Assembly (NCBI GenBank): GCA_022036555.1
Contig: CM039127.1
Coordinates: 51,286,122-51,350,121, forward strand
DNA length: 64,000 nt
DNA from: Microstegium vimineum
Taxonomy: Eukaryota > Streptophyta > Magnoliopsida > Poales > Poaceae
Direction: 5' to 3'
The translations under genes were made by a program, and so were the position numbers. The notes under the pieces were generated by a model that was not told the DNA's origin, searched no databases, and worked only from the letters and a program-made list of their open reading frames with translations. Position 1 is the stretch's first letter, and each line of letters begins with the position of its first letter. This document shows positions 54,001 through 64,000 of the stretch, piece after piece.

Positions 54001-54306
54001 AAGGATGAGTTCACTACCGTTGATCTATCCAAGACCGCATACCGAGATAACCCCTTCGTCCTTGCAAAGGATGTTTTGCAAATCTTCTATGAAAGGGATA
54101 ACAATACAAATGGAAGACTACATGTAGTATTACAAGGCAAAAGGAAGATTGTCGGTGTCGACAGAGTGACAGACAAAGAAGAGTACAAAGGTTATCAAGA
54201 AATGGCTCCTTTTGGGACAGATGTTACTGTTGATGGTAAATATGAGCTATTTTGTCATCATCAAAATACCGTCAACATCCTCGTATTCAAAGGAAAACAA
54301 GCATAA
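51034..54306 (+). pseudogene. CACTA TNP2-type transposase, decayed
   Basis: Pieces appear in the family order. They are the transposase-associated domain (WMHDLSCTYPLYLTGIDDF, FFPCKDCKN, GFIRNYTIWTLHGE; 51040-51270), the TNP2 catalytic region (EIMRKDAKTPLYPTCPISNL; YRGDKYKDLDACPKC; LRHPADGSDWSTMN; LCIYNLPPWLCMKRSYIQMS; 51480-52290), ECLDGTDATHLAENKKMVYMG (about 52400), then HCLDPMHITKNVCGNTLNTL and the DUF4218 part (52700-53760), and a DUF4216 part (EATYYGFIDEIWELDY; PFVLAKDVLQIFYER; 53880-54300). Stops include TGA 51109, 51948 and 52290, TAG 52676, TAA 53003 and TAG 53968. Frame changes occur near 51425, 52340 and 53740. Non-functional. Confidence 0.85.
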
Positions 54307-54368
54307 CCTGAACATACTTGTGCCAAATAACTAGTTCCACATGTCCCTTGACTATTTGATGCAGGTAA

Positions 54369-55747
54369 TGACAAATGGGGACTTTTGGGAGCTAGTGAGC
54401 CCACTTAGGGGGTCGGCCGACCACCCTGTGGGGCCACTAGGCCTCCCAAGTCCCCATGATCTAAGAACCACCCTCCAGAGCACTTTCTACCCCTTGGATC
54501 CAAGTGTGTTTCCTCCCAACGGTTCAGATTTGCATCACAAGGATCCATGGGCCCACATCAAGGATATCAGCGAGATAAATATCCTAGAACAAACACCCAC
54601 TGAAGATGACAAGTGGGACCAGCATACAGGAGGCAGAGGTGGGCCAGGGACCCCATGGGGGGGTCGGCCGACCACCCTGTGGGGCCACCAGGCCACCCAC
54701 ATGCCCCCTGTACTGTGGGGACACCTCCTGGAGGAAGTGGCAGGGCCCACCTATCATGGGGTGGTCGGACGACCACACCCAGGTGCCCAAAAGATGCTCC
54801 AAGCCCCCCACCGCCTTCCTGCATGCCGCCATGCATCCACTTGATCTCCACCGTTGATCTAAGTCGATTCTAATGACAGTTTGATCCTACGGTGGCTGAT
54901 GTTGGTGGCGCGGATCGCTGACGTGGCACCAGAGTAGCCCCTACTCCACCTCTAGCTATAAATACCCCCTAGGCCTTCACTCAAACTCATGCCTCATTGG
55001 AGAAACTACTTAGCTTAGCGTAGCTCTGCAGTAGTGCTATGCTAGTTGGAAGAGAGTGAGGAGAGCCTAGAGGAGAGCTGGGCCTGTCTGGAGTCTTCTC
55101 GGAGTTGTACCTCAGCGGATGCGATTCTCTTGTAAGTTCAGCACTTGTAAGTGATTCTTCCGAGTTCTTTATAGCATTTGATACTCTACTTCTGGCATAG
55201 CTGTTATACATCTTTTTGCGCTTGTTCATCGCTTTACTTTAACTAGAGTGCTTTAGCGTTTAACGTTGGGTTAAAGTAGTAAGAATAGTGTAGACGTGGT
55301 GTCTAGACTAGATCTTACCTTTGTAAACCGCTTATCGCGTGGATTGTTTGTGGATGCTAGTAGAAGGTGACAACTCTATCTAGTCTTTGTATTCCATCAC
55401 GCGTGTCAGATAAGTTCTTAAAAGGTAGGGCTTCAATACAACTTGATGTCGCAGTCCGGTTAGAGTTTTGTCCTCTTTCTGATCTATCCCATCGCCTCCT
55501 GCAAGAGAAGGGCTGATAAAGCCAATATAACCAGCTATACCTTGTTAGATATCTTTGCTATATAAAACCTCTCAACCCAGTTATCATAGTCTCCCTTGAT
55601 CCATCATAGGACATAACCATATTCCTAGTTAACTCACTTCTCGTTCCCTGTGGAAAATACGATACCTGGAATACTCCCGATGAAGTGCTATAATAGTACA
55701 ATCTATGCGCTTGCGGATTTATCCAAAAGTCATAAGAAATACCAACA
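54369..55747 (+). repeat. Long terminal repeat of a Ty3/gypsy element (first element)
   Basis: It starts TGACAAATGGGG and ends near ACCAACA, directly before a primer-binding site. Inside is a TATA box (GCTATAAATACCCCC at about 54955) and a repeated GGTCGGCCGACCACCCTGTG word (about 54411 and 54661). It seems to have inserted at the 3' end of the CACTA transposase. The matching 3' LTR is outside the window, so exact ends are approximate. Confidence 0.65.
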
Positions 55748-55755
55748 AGCATTTC

Positions 55756-55773
55756 TAGCGCCGTTGCTGGGGA
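55756..55773 (+). promoter_or_regulatory. Primer-binding site resembling tRNA-Asp
   Basis: TAGCGCCGTTGCTGGGGA differs by two bases from the TGGCGCCGTTGCCGGGGA that is complementary to the 3' end of plant tRNA-Asp, a primer used by many plant gypsy elements. Minus-strand synthesis would start here. Confidence 0.7.
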
Positions 55774-55852
55774 ACGGTAGCTGTTTTAACTAGAACCCTT
55801 TGGTCCTATTATCCTTGTTTTATCTTTCTTTTCATTTTATCCTTTGCACACT

Positions 55853-56279
55853 ATGAACGAATCATCCATCTCTCATCTTGCATCTCCAAAGGGCCATAGT
55901 TTGGAACCACCAGCATCATCACATCCCATTCTTTCACCTAGCTATGAGTTTCGCCCTAGCTTCATAGCCAAAGTTCGGGAACAATCTTTTTCTGGGGATG
56001 AAGATGAAAATCCTTACACTCACCAACGTGACTTTGAACAATTGTGTTCATGTGTCCACATCCAAGGGATGATGCGAAGTACCCTTAAGTGAAAGTTATT
56101 TCCGTTTTCTTTGACGGGAATAGCCTAACGATGGTACTTTCGTAACGTAGATAGTGTAAATGGAGAATGGGAATAGTTACAATCCAAATTCTGCCTAACT
56201 TTCTTCCCTATTTCTCACGTTGTTCGTCTTCGAATAGAGGTCCTAACCTTTAAACAAAAGGAGAAAGAACCTCTAGGTG
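55853..56279 (+). pseudogene. gag fragment of the first gypsy element
   Basis: The frame from ATG 55853 (MNESSISHLASPKGH) has the grass gypsy gag signature FRPSFIAKVREQSFSG followed by DENPYTHQRDFEQLC. A TGA interrupts it at 56090. The frame then continues with KLFPFSLTGIA and reaches a KQKEKEPLG-type motif before it is cut off at about 56279, where a new element starts. Confidence 0.65.
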
Positions 56280-56463
56280 TGTTGACACCATTTTTTGGTA
56301 CGTGTCAATATGAATCAAGTGCGCTGGTCAGCAAGAAGACGGTCACTATTCCCTATCGGCATCAAGATACCACCGGTTAGGTTACCGATGGAAGTAGAGG
56401 AGGTTGCCGATTGTAAAATTTGATTGAGGAGACATTAAGGAAGAAAGAAGGCTACTTGCCGAT

Positions 56464-58904
56464 ATGAAGAGGTTGCCGATGAAGGCTATGGAGCAGGCTA
56501 TGGAGGAGTACAAGCAGTTGTATCTCAAGTCCTTCAGCCTAAACAGGAGCGGCGAAGCTATCCAGAAGCAAGATCCGCTGTTGCCACGACAAGTTACTTT
56601 CGATGCCAATCCTAGTAAATTACAAGAGATGGTTAATTCTGCACTAAATCAGGAATTAATTACCCACTCCAATGTGCTGTCCAATACTGTATACAATGCT
56701 GTTATGCAATCTTTCAAAGAAGGACAGGCACCCCATTATGTTGGTCCAGCGTATCATCAACCTGAATCGACATCTGCTACAAATCCATCGGCGGCTCCAA
56801 TGGCATCTTCCCAACCTGTAGATCCATCTGCCGATGTGGTTACGCCGCCAAGATCGAGCCCTGTAAGCATCACTCGATTGAACACAGATCTGGTGGCATC
56901 GACAATGCCAGGGCCCGCAACTAAGAGTCAGCCAACTCCCGCTAACTGGTGGGGATATGGTATGCCTCCAAATCCATCTGCCGACTCTAATCTGATCCAA
57001 GGTAATAATACAGTGTGGAAAGGCCCCATTACATCGGCAATGCCTGCACAACCAATGATCCCGATGACGCATTATGCTACATCCTCTCCAATTGTGCCGT
57101 TGCCGTCGGAAGATCTTCAGATGGTGATACCCAAAGTGCCTTATATGCCACCATCGACAAGTCCTTTACCGATGCAACAAAGCACGACAATTGCGAGTCA
57201 ACCCATGGCGGTAGTGAATCCTCAAACTGGAGTGCCAGCACACCAAGGTGGCTAATTTGTTGACTACTCCAGGGTACAGGAGTACAGGCACCGGTTAACT
57301 ATCAGCCATCGGCAAATTACATGTCGTTGACTTGTAATCCTGGATGGACTGGACCAACACCGATCCAACAACAGGTGGTACAACCTGGGTGTCAGTACCT
57401 GGAAAACCCTTAGAATGGAGCATCGGCGCATCAACCGATGAATATAATGCCACATTATTTCCCAATGTGCGTTCAAAGTGGTCCATCGGCGAATCAGCCG
57501 ATGCACAATATTCAGCGGGCTAATGATGCGCCTGCACCAGCTACTCTGGCTTATTTACCAAAGAGGTATGAAGAAGCGTATCGACTAGCTCAGCCTATCA
57601 ACATCCAGCCAGCGCATCGACAAGATCAGGATGCGTACTGCGCCGATAAGATCGCCGAAGTGATGAAAGAGCAATTCGGCATCAAGCCTAAAATCAATTC
57701 ATACTTTTATCGGACGCCGTACCCTCCGGCATATGATTTGATTCCTCTCCCAAATTGGTACAAGGTGCCAGATTTCACCAAGTTTTCTGGCCATGATGAC
57801 ACATCAACTATGGAGCACATCAACTGCTTCATTATCAAGTGTGGAGAAGCAGCTAGCAGGGACAAACTGAGGGTAAGATTATTCTCGTCATCATTATCTG
57901 GATCGGCATTCACATGGTTCATTTCATTGCCTCCAAATTATGTGATCACTTGGGCCGATCTGGAGAAGCAATTTCACAAATACTTCTTCGCTGGCGTACA
58001 TGAAAAGAAGATTACCGATTTGATCAAGTTGAGACAGCGTAATGATGAATCGGTAGAAAGCTTCGTCCAGAGGCTGCGGGACATGAAGAACAAGCGCTAC
58101 AGCTTGGTGCTTGATGATTGGCAATTGGCGGATTTGGTCTTCCAGGGATTACTGCCGCACATCAAGGACAAATATGCGTCTCAAGAGTTTGAAAGTTTGA
58201 GTCATCTCGTGTAGAGAATTGCCGATCAAGACGTTAAAACTTTTGAACCTAGAAAAACTTGGATTAAAAAGGTGTCCTTCATTGGACAAGAAGAAGATTC
58301 TGAGTTGGATGAGGAGCTAAGTATCGGCGCTGCTGAATGGGTAAAAGATAAGAAGTCGATATCTTGTCCGTTTGGCCAGAAAGAAGCTGAAAATTTCACC
58401 TTTCATATCACCAAGGCTGATAGAATGTTTGATATATTGCTTCAAGAAGGGCGGATTAAACTGGCGCCTAATCAAGTAATTCCATCGGCCGAAGAGCTTA
58501 GAAGGATCAGGTACTGCAAATGGCACAATGCAACTTCACACAGTACCAATGACTGCAAAGTCTTTAGGCAGTAGTTGCAGTCAGAAATTGAATATGGGCG
58601 AATTAAGTTTGAAAATTCCAAAGCCCAGAAGCCGATGAAGATCGACCAACACCTGTTTCCAAATAACATGGTGGAAACTAGTGGAAAGACTAAAGTGTTG
58701 ACATCGGAAGCTGCCAGGAAAAGCGCATCGGTAGATCCTGAACATCAGATAGCTGCGCATGAAGTAAAGGGAAAGGAGTTTACCGATAGCAGAAAGGGCA
58801 ACAGAGTTGCCGATGAAAGCAGCAGCACCAGGAGACACAAGCATGCACTGTATGGCGTCGTCATCACGCACAGGTGGCCACGACAAGATTATCGGCGGTC
58901 GTAG
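56464..58904 (+). pseudogene. gag of the Tat-lineage element, several stops
   Basis: The first part (56464-57255) is a Gln/Pro/Ser-rich leader with YKQLYLKSFSLNRSG. After a frame change, a frame with stops at 57411, 58212, 58572 and 58902 (all TAG) holds the core gag motifs VPDFTKFSGHDDTSTMEHI, SSLSGSAFTWFISLPPN, WADLEKQFHKYFF and ESFVQRLRDMKN, then a CCHC-like Cys/His cluster (YCKWHNATSHSTNDC, about 58513-58557). Gag packages the RNA genome into particles. Each TAG sits where CAG or another one-step codon is plausible. Confidence 0.78.
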
Positions 58905-60146
58905 GAGGAGCAATATCGGCAGCAGGAAGAAGAGAGGCGCCAAGAGTGGCACTGGCACAAAGATCATTGGAGGTGTCCCTTCTTTGTTCATTGCTGGGAA
59001 GAAGGCATCAAGCTGCCCACTACCGATAATTGCCCTGAATGCAATGGGTATTACCATGCCGATCGGGCAGAAAAGATACCTTGTTTTGACGATCGGGCAT
59101 CAAACTATGGCAGACCGATCAGAGAAAAGGAATCAACACATGATCGGCTGGGGGGCAAGCTTAGCGTACATGACAGGCTTGGCAGGCGTGTTGGTCAAGA
59201 AGAGCTTGAGGAGATGGCTAATGCAAGAGTGCCCAATGAAGAAATATTCTCTAGGGATCCAAACATAGGGAGTGGTGCAAATACGAGCGGTGAGAAGCAG
59301 TATCAGCTTGTTTGGAAAACTAAGCTTCCTCAATGGTGCCCCAAGGGTCTGACGAAAACTCAGAGAAGGAGGATCCAACGTGAACACCAAAATGATCTGT
59401 ATCACAGTGAAACCCCTTCAAGGGAGAAATCTCTAGTTAAGCAGTGGAGGCCAAAGCGCAAGGATAGGGATCCATCGGCAAAGATCAATATGGTTGTGAT
59501 ATTGCCGATGGAATTCATGGCGCCTGTCGATGTTGAGGAAGAGGCTGCTGAAATGGCACAGTTGGTATTAGATCCAATGACAGTTGTCTTTGAAAAACCT
59601 GCCGATGATGAAAGACATCACTTAAGGGCTTTGTTTGTCAAAGGCAAAGTAGATGGGCAGCCAATGTCAAAAATGTTGGTGTACGGTGGGGCATCAATCA
59701 ATATAATGCCGTACATCATGTTCAGAAAGCTTGGGAAAGGTGACCAAGACTTAGTCAAGACAGACATGAAGCTTAAAGATTTTGAAGGCAATGTGTCACC
59801 AGCTATGGGAGCCGTATGCGTTGAATTAACCATCGGCAGCAAAACTTTGCCGACAATGTTTTTTGTGATCAGTGGCAAAGGCACCTACAACTTGCTCCTA
59901 GGAAGGGATTGAATCCATGCTAATTGTTGTATTCCTTCCACGATGCACCAAAGCCTCGTGCAATGGGTGGGAGATAAGATTGAAGTCGTCCGAAGTGAAA
60001 CCCCGTCGATTGTTGCATTAGGAGAATCGGAAACCTATGAGCAGACCAGATGCATATCAGGAGAAGCTTGGGATACAGTGTTCCTCAAGGTTGCCGATTA
60101 TCGAATTATACCGATCCAAGCAGTCGGTCCTGAAGAAGAGTTTTAA
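58905..60146 (+). pseudogene. Protease region of the Tat-lineage element, active-site Asp lost
   Basis: It continues in the gag frame. A Cys/His-containing linker (about 58960-59060) is followed by the aspartic protease at about 59600-59912, with LVYGGASINIMPYI where the family has Asp-Gly-Ala; the catalytic Asp is Tyr (codon TAC near 59682). The closing strand FFVISGKGTYNLLLGRD is present. A TGA lies at 59910, the frame resumes after it, then ends at a TAA at 60144 next to a frame change. Confidence 0.75.
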
Positions 60147-62129
60147 TGGATCAATTCGCAGATGATGGAAAACTTGGGCAGGGGTTCACATCGGCCGATG
60201 ATTTACTAGAGATAGATATCGACGATGGCAGTAGGCCCAGGCCAACCTTTATTAGTGCTAAGTTATATTCCCAATGTAAACAACAGTTGAGTGATTTATT
60301 AAAGGAATATAAAGATTGTTTTGCTTGGGATTATACAGAGATGCCTGACCTAGACCGGTCAATAGTTGAGCATCGGTTACCTATTAAGTCTGGTTTCCAA
60401 CCACATCGGCAGCCAGCACGCCGATGCAATCCTATTGCATTACCCGACATTAAAGCTGAAATTACAAAGTTAATTGAAGCTGGATTTATTCGGCAATGTT
60501 GATATGCCGAATGGATTTCTAATGTGGTTCCTGTGTATAAGAAAAATGGAAAACTTCGTGTTTGCATTGATTTCAGGAATCTCAATAAAGCTACGCCGAT
60601 GGACGGTTACCCGATGCCTATTGCCGATCTACTGATTGATGCTGCTGCTGGACATCAAATCATTAGTTTTATGGATGGTAATGCTGGATATAACCAAATA
60701 TTCATGGCTGAAGAAGACATATCCAAGACTGCTTTCAGATGTCCAGGTCATGTCGGTTTATTTGAGTGGGTCGTGATGACTTTTGGTTTGAAGAACGCCG
60801 GTGCTACTTATCAGAGAGAAATGAATTTCATTTTTCATAAGTACATCGGCACGATAGTTGAAATCTATATTGACGATGTGGTGGTTAAGTCCAGAGATTT
60901 TGAGAAGCATCGTGCCGATTTGCGGAAAATTCTAGAGTGCACGAGGGAGAACGGGTTAAAGATGAATCCTAATAAGTGTGCGTTTGGTGTATCGGCAGGT
61001 CAATTCCTGGGTTTTATGGTGCACCAGAGAGGTATCGAGATCGGCAGAAAGTCCATTGATGCAATTAATAAGGTGGTTGCTCCCACAAACAAGACTGAGT
61101 TGCAGTCCTTGATCGGCAAGATTAATTTTATTAGAAGATTTATATCCAATTTGTCTGGGAAGATTAAATCTTTTAGCCCATTGCTAAAACTGAAGGCCGG
61201 TCAGGAGTTTACATGGAAAGAAGAACAACAATTAGCCTTAGAAGAATTTAAGAAATATTTGGTAAATCCTCCAGTCTTGGTTCCACCTCAACATGGGAGG
61301 CCTTTCAGGTTGTATTTGTCTGCCGATGACAGTGTTATCGGGTCAGCCTTAATCCAAGAATATGGAGGGAAGGAGCGTGTAATTTATTATTTGAGTAGAA
61401 GGCTGGTGGATGCTGAAACCAGGTATTCGGTCCTCGAGAAATTATGTTTATATCTGTACTTTTCTTGCACTAAGTTGAGGCATTATTTGTTATCGGCCGA
61501 ATGTACCGTCATATGCAAAGATGATGTGGTTAAGTATATGTTGTCGATGCCGATATTGAGTGGAAGGATCGGCAAATGGATTTTAGCGCTGTCGGAGTTT
61601 GATTTGAGGTATGAATCGGCTAAGGTAGTTAAAGGTCAAGTGATGGCCGATTTTGTTACTGAGCATTGCAATGCAGTGAGTTCTGTAGAGATTGCTCCTT
61701 GGACTTTGTTCTTTGATGGATCCACATGTAAGGAAGGAGCGGGTATCGGCGTTGTATTAATTTCACCCCGAGGACAAAAAGTATGAAATCTCGTTGCCGA
61801 TTGTTGCTACTTCGACAAATAATCAGGCCGAATACCAGGCTTTGATAAAAGGGTTGGAATTACTCAGGGAAGTGCGTGCCGATGCCATTGAAATCTTTGG
61901 CGATTCTATGTTGGTGATCAATCAATTGATTGGGACATATGAATGCCGAAGTGAAGTTTTAATTGCATACCATGAAAAGTGTTTGCAATTATTAAAAGAA
62001 TTTAAAGAGTACCGCCTTGAGCATGTTCCTAGATTGCATAATGAAGAGGCTAATCAGTTAGCACAATACGCTTCAGGGTATCAGCCGATTCAGGAAATAA
62101 TGACATCGGTAATAGTTGCCGATGACTAG
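60146..62129 (+). pseudogene. Reverse transcriptase and dual RNase H region of the Tat-lineage element
   Basis: One frame (60146-61786) with a single TGA at 60500 holds the RT: VVPVYKKNGKLRVCIDFRNL, PMPIADLLIDAAAGH, FMDGNAGYNQIFMAEED, MTFGLKNAGATYQREMNF and the catalytic box IYIDDVVVKS (about 60865-60895). Next is the RT-linked RNase H (LYLSADDSVIGSALIQE; VIYYLSRRLVDAETRYS). Then a second RNase H-like domain starts (FFDGSTCKEGAGIGVVLISP, about 61710), and after a one-base frame change near 61780 continues with NNQAEYQALIKGLELL and FGDSMLVINQLIG. A TAG ends it at 62127. Two RNase H domains in tandem are a known feature of the Tat lineage. Confidence 0.85.
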
Positions 62130-63381
62130 AGAAAAAAGATTGCCGATTATTTGAGAGATCCTTCTAAAAAGGTTGAAAGACGTCTAAGGTTTCAGGCTAC
62201 CAAGTACATGCTCCTTGATGATGAATTGTATTATCGGACGATTGATGGAGTTTTGCTCAGATGCCTTAGTAAAGAAGAATCAAAAGAGTTGATGGGTGAG
62301 ATCCATGAAGGAGTGTGTGGGGTGCATCAATCGACATTCAAGATGAAGTGGATGATTAGGCGGAATGGATATTATTGGCTGACGATTCTTGAGGATTGTT
62401 TTAAATACTTCAAAGGATGTCAAGACTGCAAGAGGTTTGGTAATGTTCAGAGAGCACCTGCGTCGACAATGAATCCTATAATCAAGCCTTGGCCGTTTAG
62501 AGGATGGGCTATCGATCTCATCGGCCAAATTTATCCACCATCAAGTAAAGGCATAAAATTATACTTGTTGCTACTGATTATTTCACGAAGTGGGTTGAAG
62601 CCATTCCTTTGAAGAAGGTAACATCGGCGAATATGATAGATTTCGTGAAGGAACATATTGTTTACCGATTTGGTATTCCTCAAACCATTATAACTGATCA
62701 AGGGACCATGTTCACATCGGGGGAGTTTGATGAATTTGCTATCGGTATGAGGTTTAAGGTTTTAAATTTTCTCCTTATTATGCTCAAGCTAATGGTCAGG
62801 CCGAAGCAACTAATAAAGGAGTTATTAAGCTTATCAAGCGCAAGATTGAAGAAAACCCTAGGAGGTGACACATAGTGTTGAATGAAGCTTTATGGTCGTA
62901 TCGGATGGCATGTCATGGTGCGACTAAAGTTTCGTCGTACCAGTTAGTCTATGGGCATGATGCTGTCTTACCTTGGGAAATTAAAACTGGTTCTAGAAGA
63001 TTGTTTTCCCAGGATCAATTAATAGCCGATGAATATGATATCCTTATAAAGGATGAGTTGGAAGATCTAGCAAGTCATCGGCTGAGAGCTCTAATTAGTA
63101 TCGAGGAGAACAAGAAAAGGGTTGCCAGGTGGTATGACAAGAAAGTGATAGTGAAAGAGTTTGCCGATGGTGATCTGGTGTGGAAACTAATTTTGCCGAT
63201 TGGGACTAAGAGTTCAAGGTTTGGAAAGTGGTCCCCTAATTGGGAAGGTCCTTTTCGGATAAGTCAGTCTATTCCTGGTAACGCTTATATTTTGGAAACA
63301 CTTGAAGGAGTTGCGTTCTCCAGGGAAATTAACGGTAAATATTTAAAGAAATATTATCCCAGTATTTGGGTAGATGCGTGA
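62130..63381 (+). pseudogene. Integrase region of the Tat-lineage element, two frame changes
   Basis: The N-terminal HHCC zinc-binding part is present (HEGVCGVHQSTFKMKW ... CQDCKRFG; 62305-62435), then the catalytic core (PFRGWAIDLIG, near 62500; TIITDQGTMFTSG, near 62690; a Gly-Gln-Ala-Glu motif near 62800 in a third frame). Frame changes occur near 62570 and 62775, and a TGA lies near 62868. The C-terminal part (62875-63381) ends KYLKKYYPSIWVDA with no chromodomain. Integrase would insert the DNA copy into the host genome; this copy cannot be translated as one piece. Confidence 0.82.
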
Positions 63382-63500
63382 AGCAATATAAGTATAAATG
63401 CCGATGGAAGGAGTGTCATGCAGAACATCGGCAGAAAAAGCATTAACGTTATAGTACAAATGAGCTAGTCATCAAATTTAGAGTTATCAGTACAACAAGA

Positions 63501-64000
63501 TTACAGCAGAGATTGAATAGATGAAATCGCACGAAGGCGAATTTGATCTGCTTCCTCTATCTCTCTGGTGTCATCATCGGCAGTGCCCTCAATTGACTTG
63601 ATCTTTCTTTTCAGCAGGAGGGTGTGGCGAGCATTAGTGACCCTTTCTTGTTGCAGAGCTTTGGCAGCATCGGGAAGTTGAGCCTTCTTTTGGTTGGCTG
63701 CATTTAAGGCTTCATCAACTTTCTTCAGCTCTGCTAGCAATTCTTCCTTTCTTGCCAATAGCTGGGTGATTTCTTGTTCAAGATCGACACTGGAGGCTTC
63801 TAGGCGGCCGATGCCCTTGTGCTTCTCTTCGGCAGCTTGCTTAAATTTAAGCATTTCTTCTTCAAGCTGTGCTTGGGTAGTTCTATCGGCAATGCGGCGT
63901 GAGGCCCTTTGATATTGAAGTTGTCGGCTCTCAAGGAACGCCGCTTGGAAGAGTGTTTCTTCGATATCGGCAGACAGTTGACCTTGAATTTCCTTGAAAG
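63501..64000 (-). CDS. Antisense coiled-coil ORF of the Tat-lineage element, 5' end outside the window
   Basis: The minus-strand frame is open from the window edge to a stop at 63503-63501, at least 165 codons; the first in-window ATG is at 63854 but the frame continues upstream without a stop (FKEIQGQLSADIEETLFQAA). It is rich in Glu, Lys, Leu, Gln and Ala with heptad-like spacing (LEQEITQLLARKEELLAELK, KKAQLPDAAKALQQERV), predicting a long coiled coil. Tat-lineage elements often carry an extra ORF, sometimes antisense, between pol and the 3' LTR. Its function is unknown. Unlike gag and pol, no break is visible in the part seen. Confidence 0.7.
   Translation of the reverse strand, partial: FKEIQGQLSADIEETLFQAAFLESRQLQYQRASRRIADRTTQAQLEEEMLKFKQAAEEKHKGIGRLEASSVDLEQEITQLLARKEELLAELKKVDEALNAANQKKAQLPDAAKALQQERVTNARHTLLLKRKIKSIEGTADDDTREIEEADQIRLRAISSIQSLL

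Larger units (their letters stand above)
56280..64000 (+). mobile_element. Second Ty3/gypsy element (Tat lineage), 3' end outside the window
   Basis: TGTTGACACCATTTTTTGG at 56280 looks like an LTR start inserted into the gag of the first element. Only about 180 bp separate it from gag-like coding sequence, so most of the 5' LTR and the primer site appear deleted. Downstream come gag, protease, RT, two RNase H-like regions, integrase and an antisense ORF, the arrangement known for Tat-lineage elements. No chromodomain follows the integrase. The hexamer GCCGAT or its inverse ATCGGC is frequent throughout and rare before 56340. Confidence 0.7.

Overview
The window looks like nuclear DNA of a panicoid grass, most likely sorghum or a close Andropogoneae relative. 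This rests on split genes with GC-rich coding exons in AT-rich intergenic DNA, Stowaway-type MITEs, Ping/Harbinger-like and CACTA elements, a MuDR-type Mutator element, and a Ty3/gypsy element of the Tat lineage with a tRNA-Asp-like primer site. The species call is inference. No rRNA, intact tRNA or CRISPR array was seen.

Layout. At 1.1-1.7 kb lies a broken GeBP-like (DUF573) gene, followed by a 1.43 kb Ping/mPing-like element with perfect TTA target duplications (1.9-3.3 kb) and further MITEs. At 6.8-10.7 kb a unit of about 1 kb is repeated four times head to tail. Two ordinary genes follow on the plus strand: a 61-aa DUF4535 protein with a long 5'UTR intron (11.0-13.8 kb) and a three-exon ALS3/STAR2-like UPF0014 membrane protein linked to aluminium tolerance (14.5-16.3 kb). 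From 17 to 23.5 kb the DNA is MITEs, a SINE-like copy, a long inverted repeat and a CACTA element.

From 24 to 42.4 kb four related minus-strand genes (called A to D here) encode proteins rich in Tyr, Pro and Gly. Gene A has a duplicated in-frame exon, a Stowaway MITE in an intron, and an intron best read as GC-AG with a CAGCAG acceptor. Genes B and C share promoter, 5'UTR intron and coding layout. Gene D is frameshifted and interrupted by a CACTA element.

From 43.8 kb to the end nearly everything is mobile DNA: a tetraspanin fragment beside a LINE fragment; a 4.8 kb Mutator element whose transposase frame has three nonsense codons and no frameshift; a decayed CACTA TNP2 transposase; a gypsy LTR with PBS and a gag fragment; and, apparently inserted in that gag, a second Tat-lineage gypsy element that runs off the window. 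The second element keeps gag, protease, RT, two RNase H-like regions and integrase with many breaks, plus an antisense coiled-coil ORF. It is saturated with the word GCCGAT/ATCGGC in every codon phase.

The genes likely to work for the host are the DUF4535 gene, the ALS3-like gene, and genes A, B and C. The rest is mainly a record of insertion, nesting and decay.
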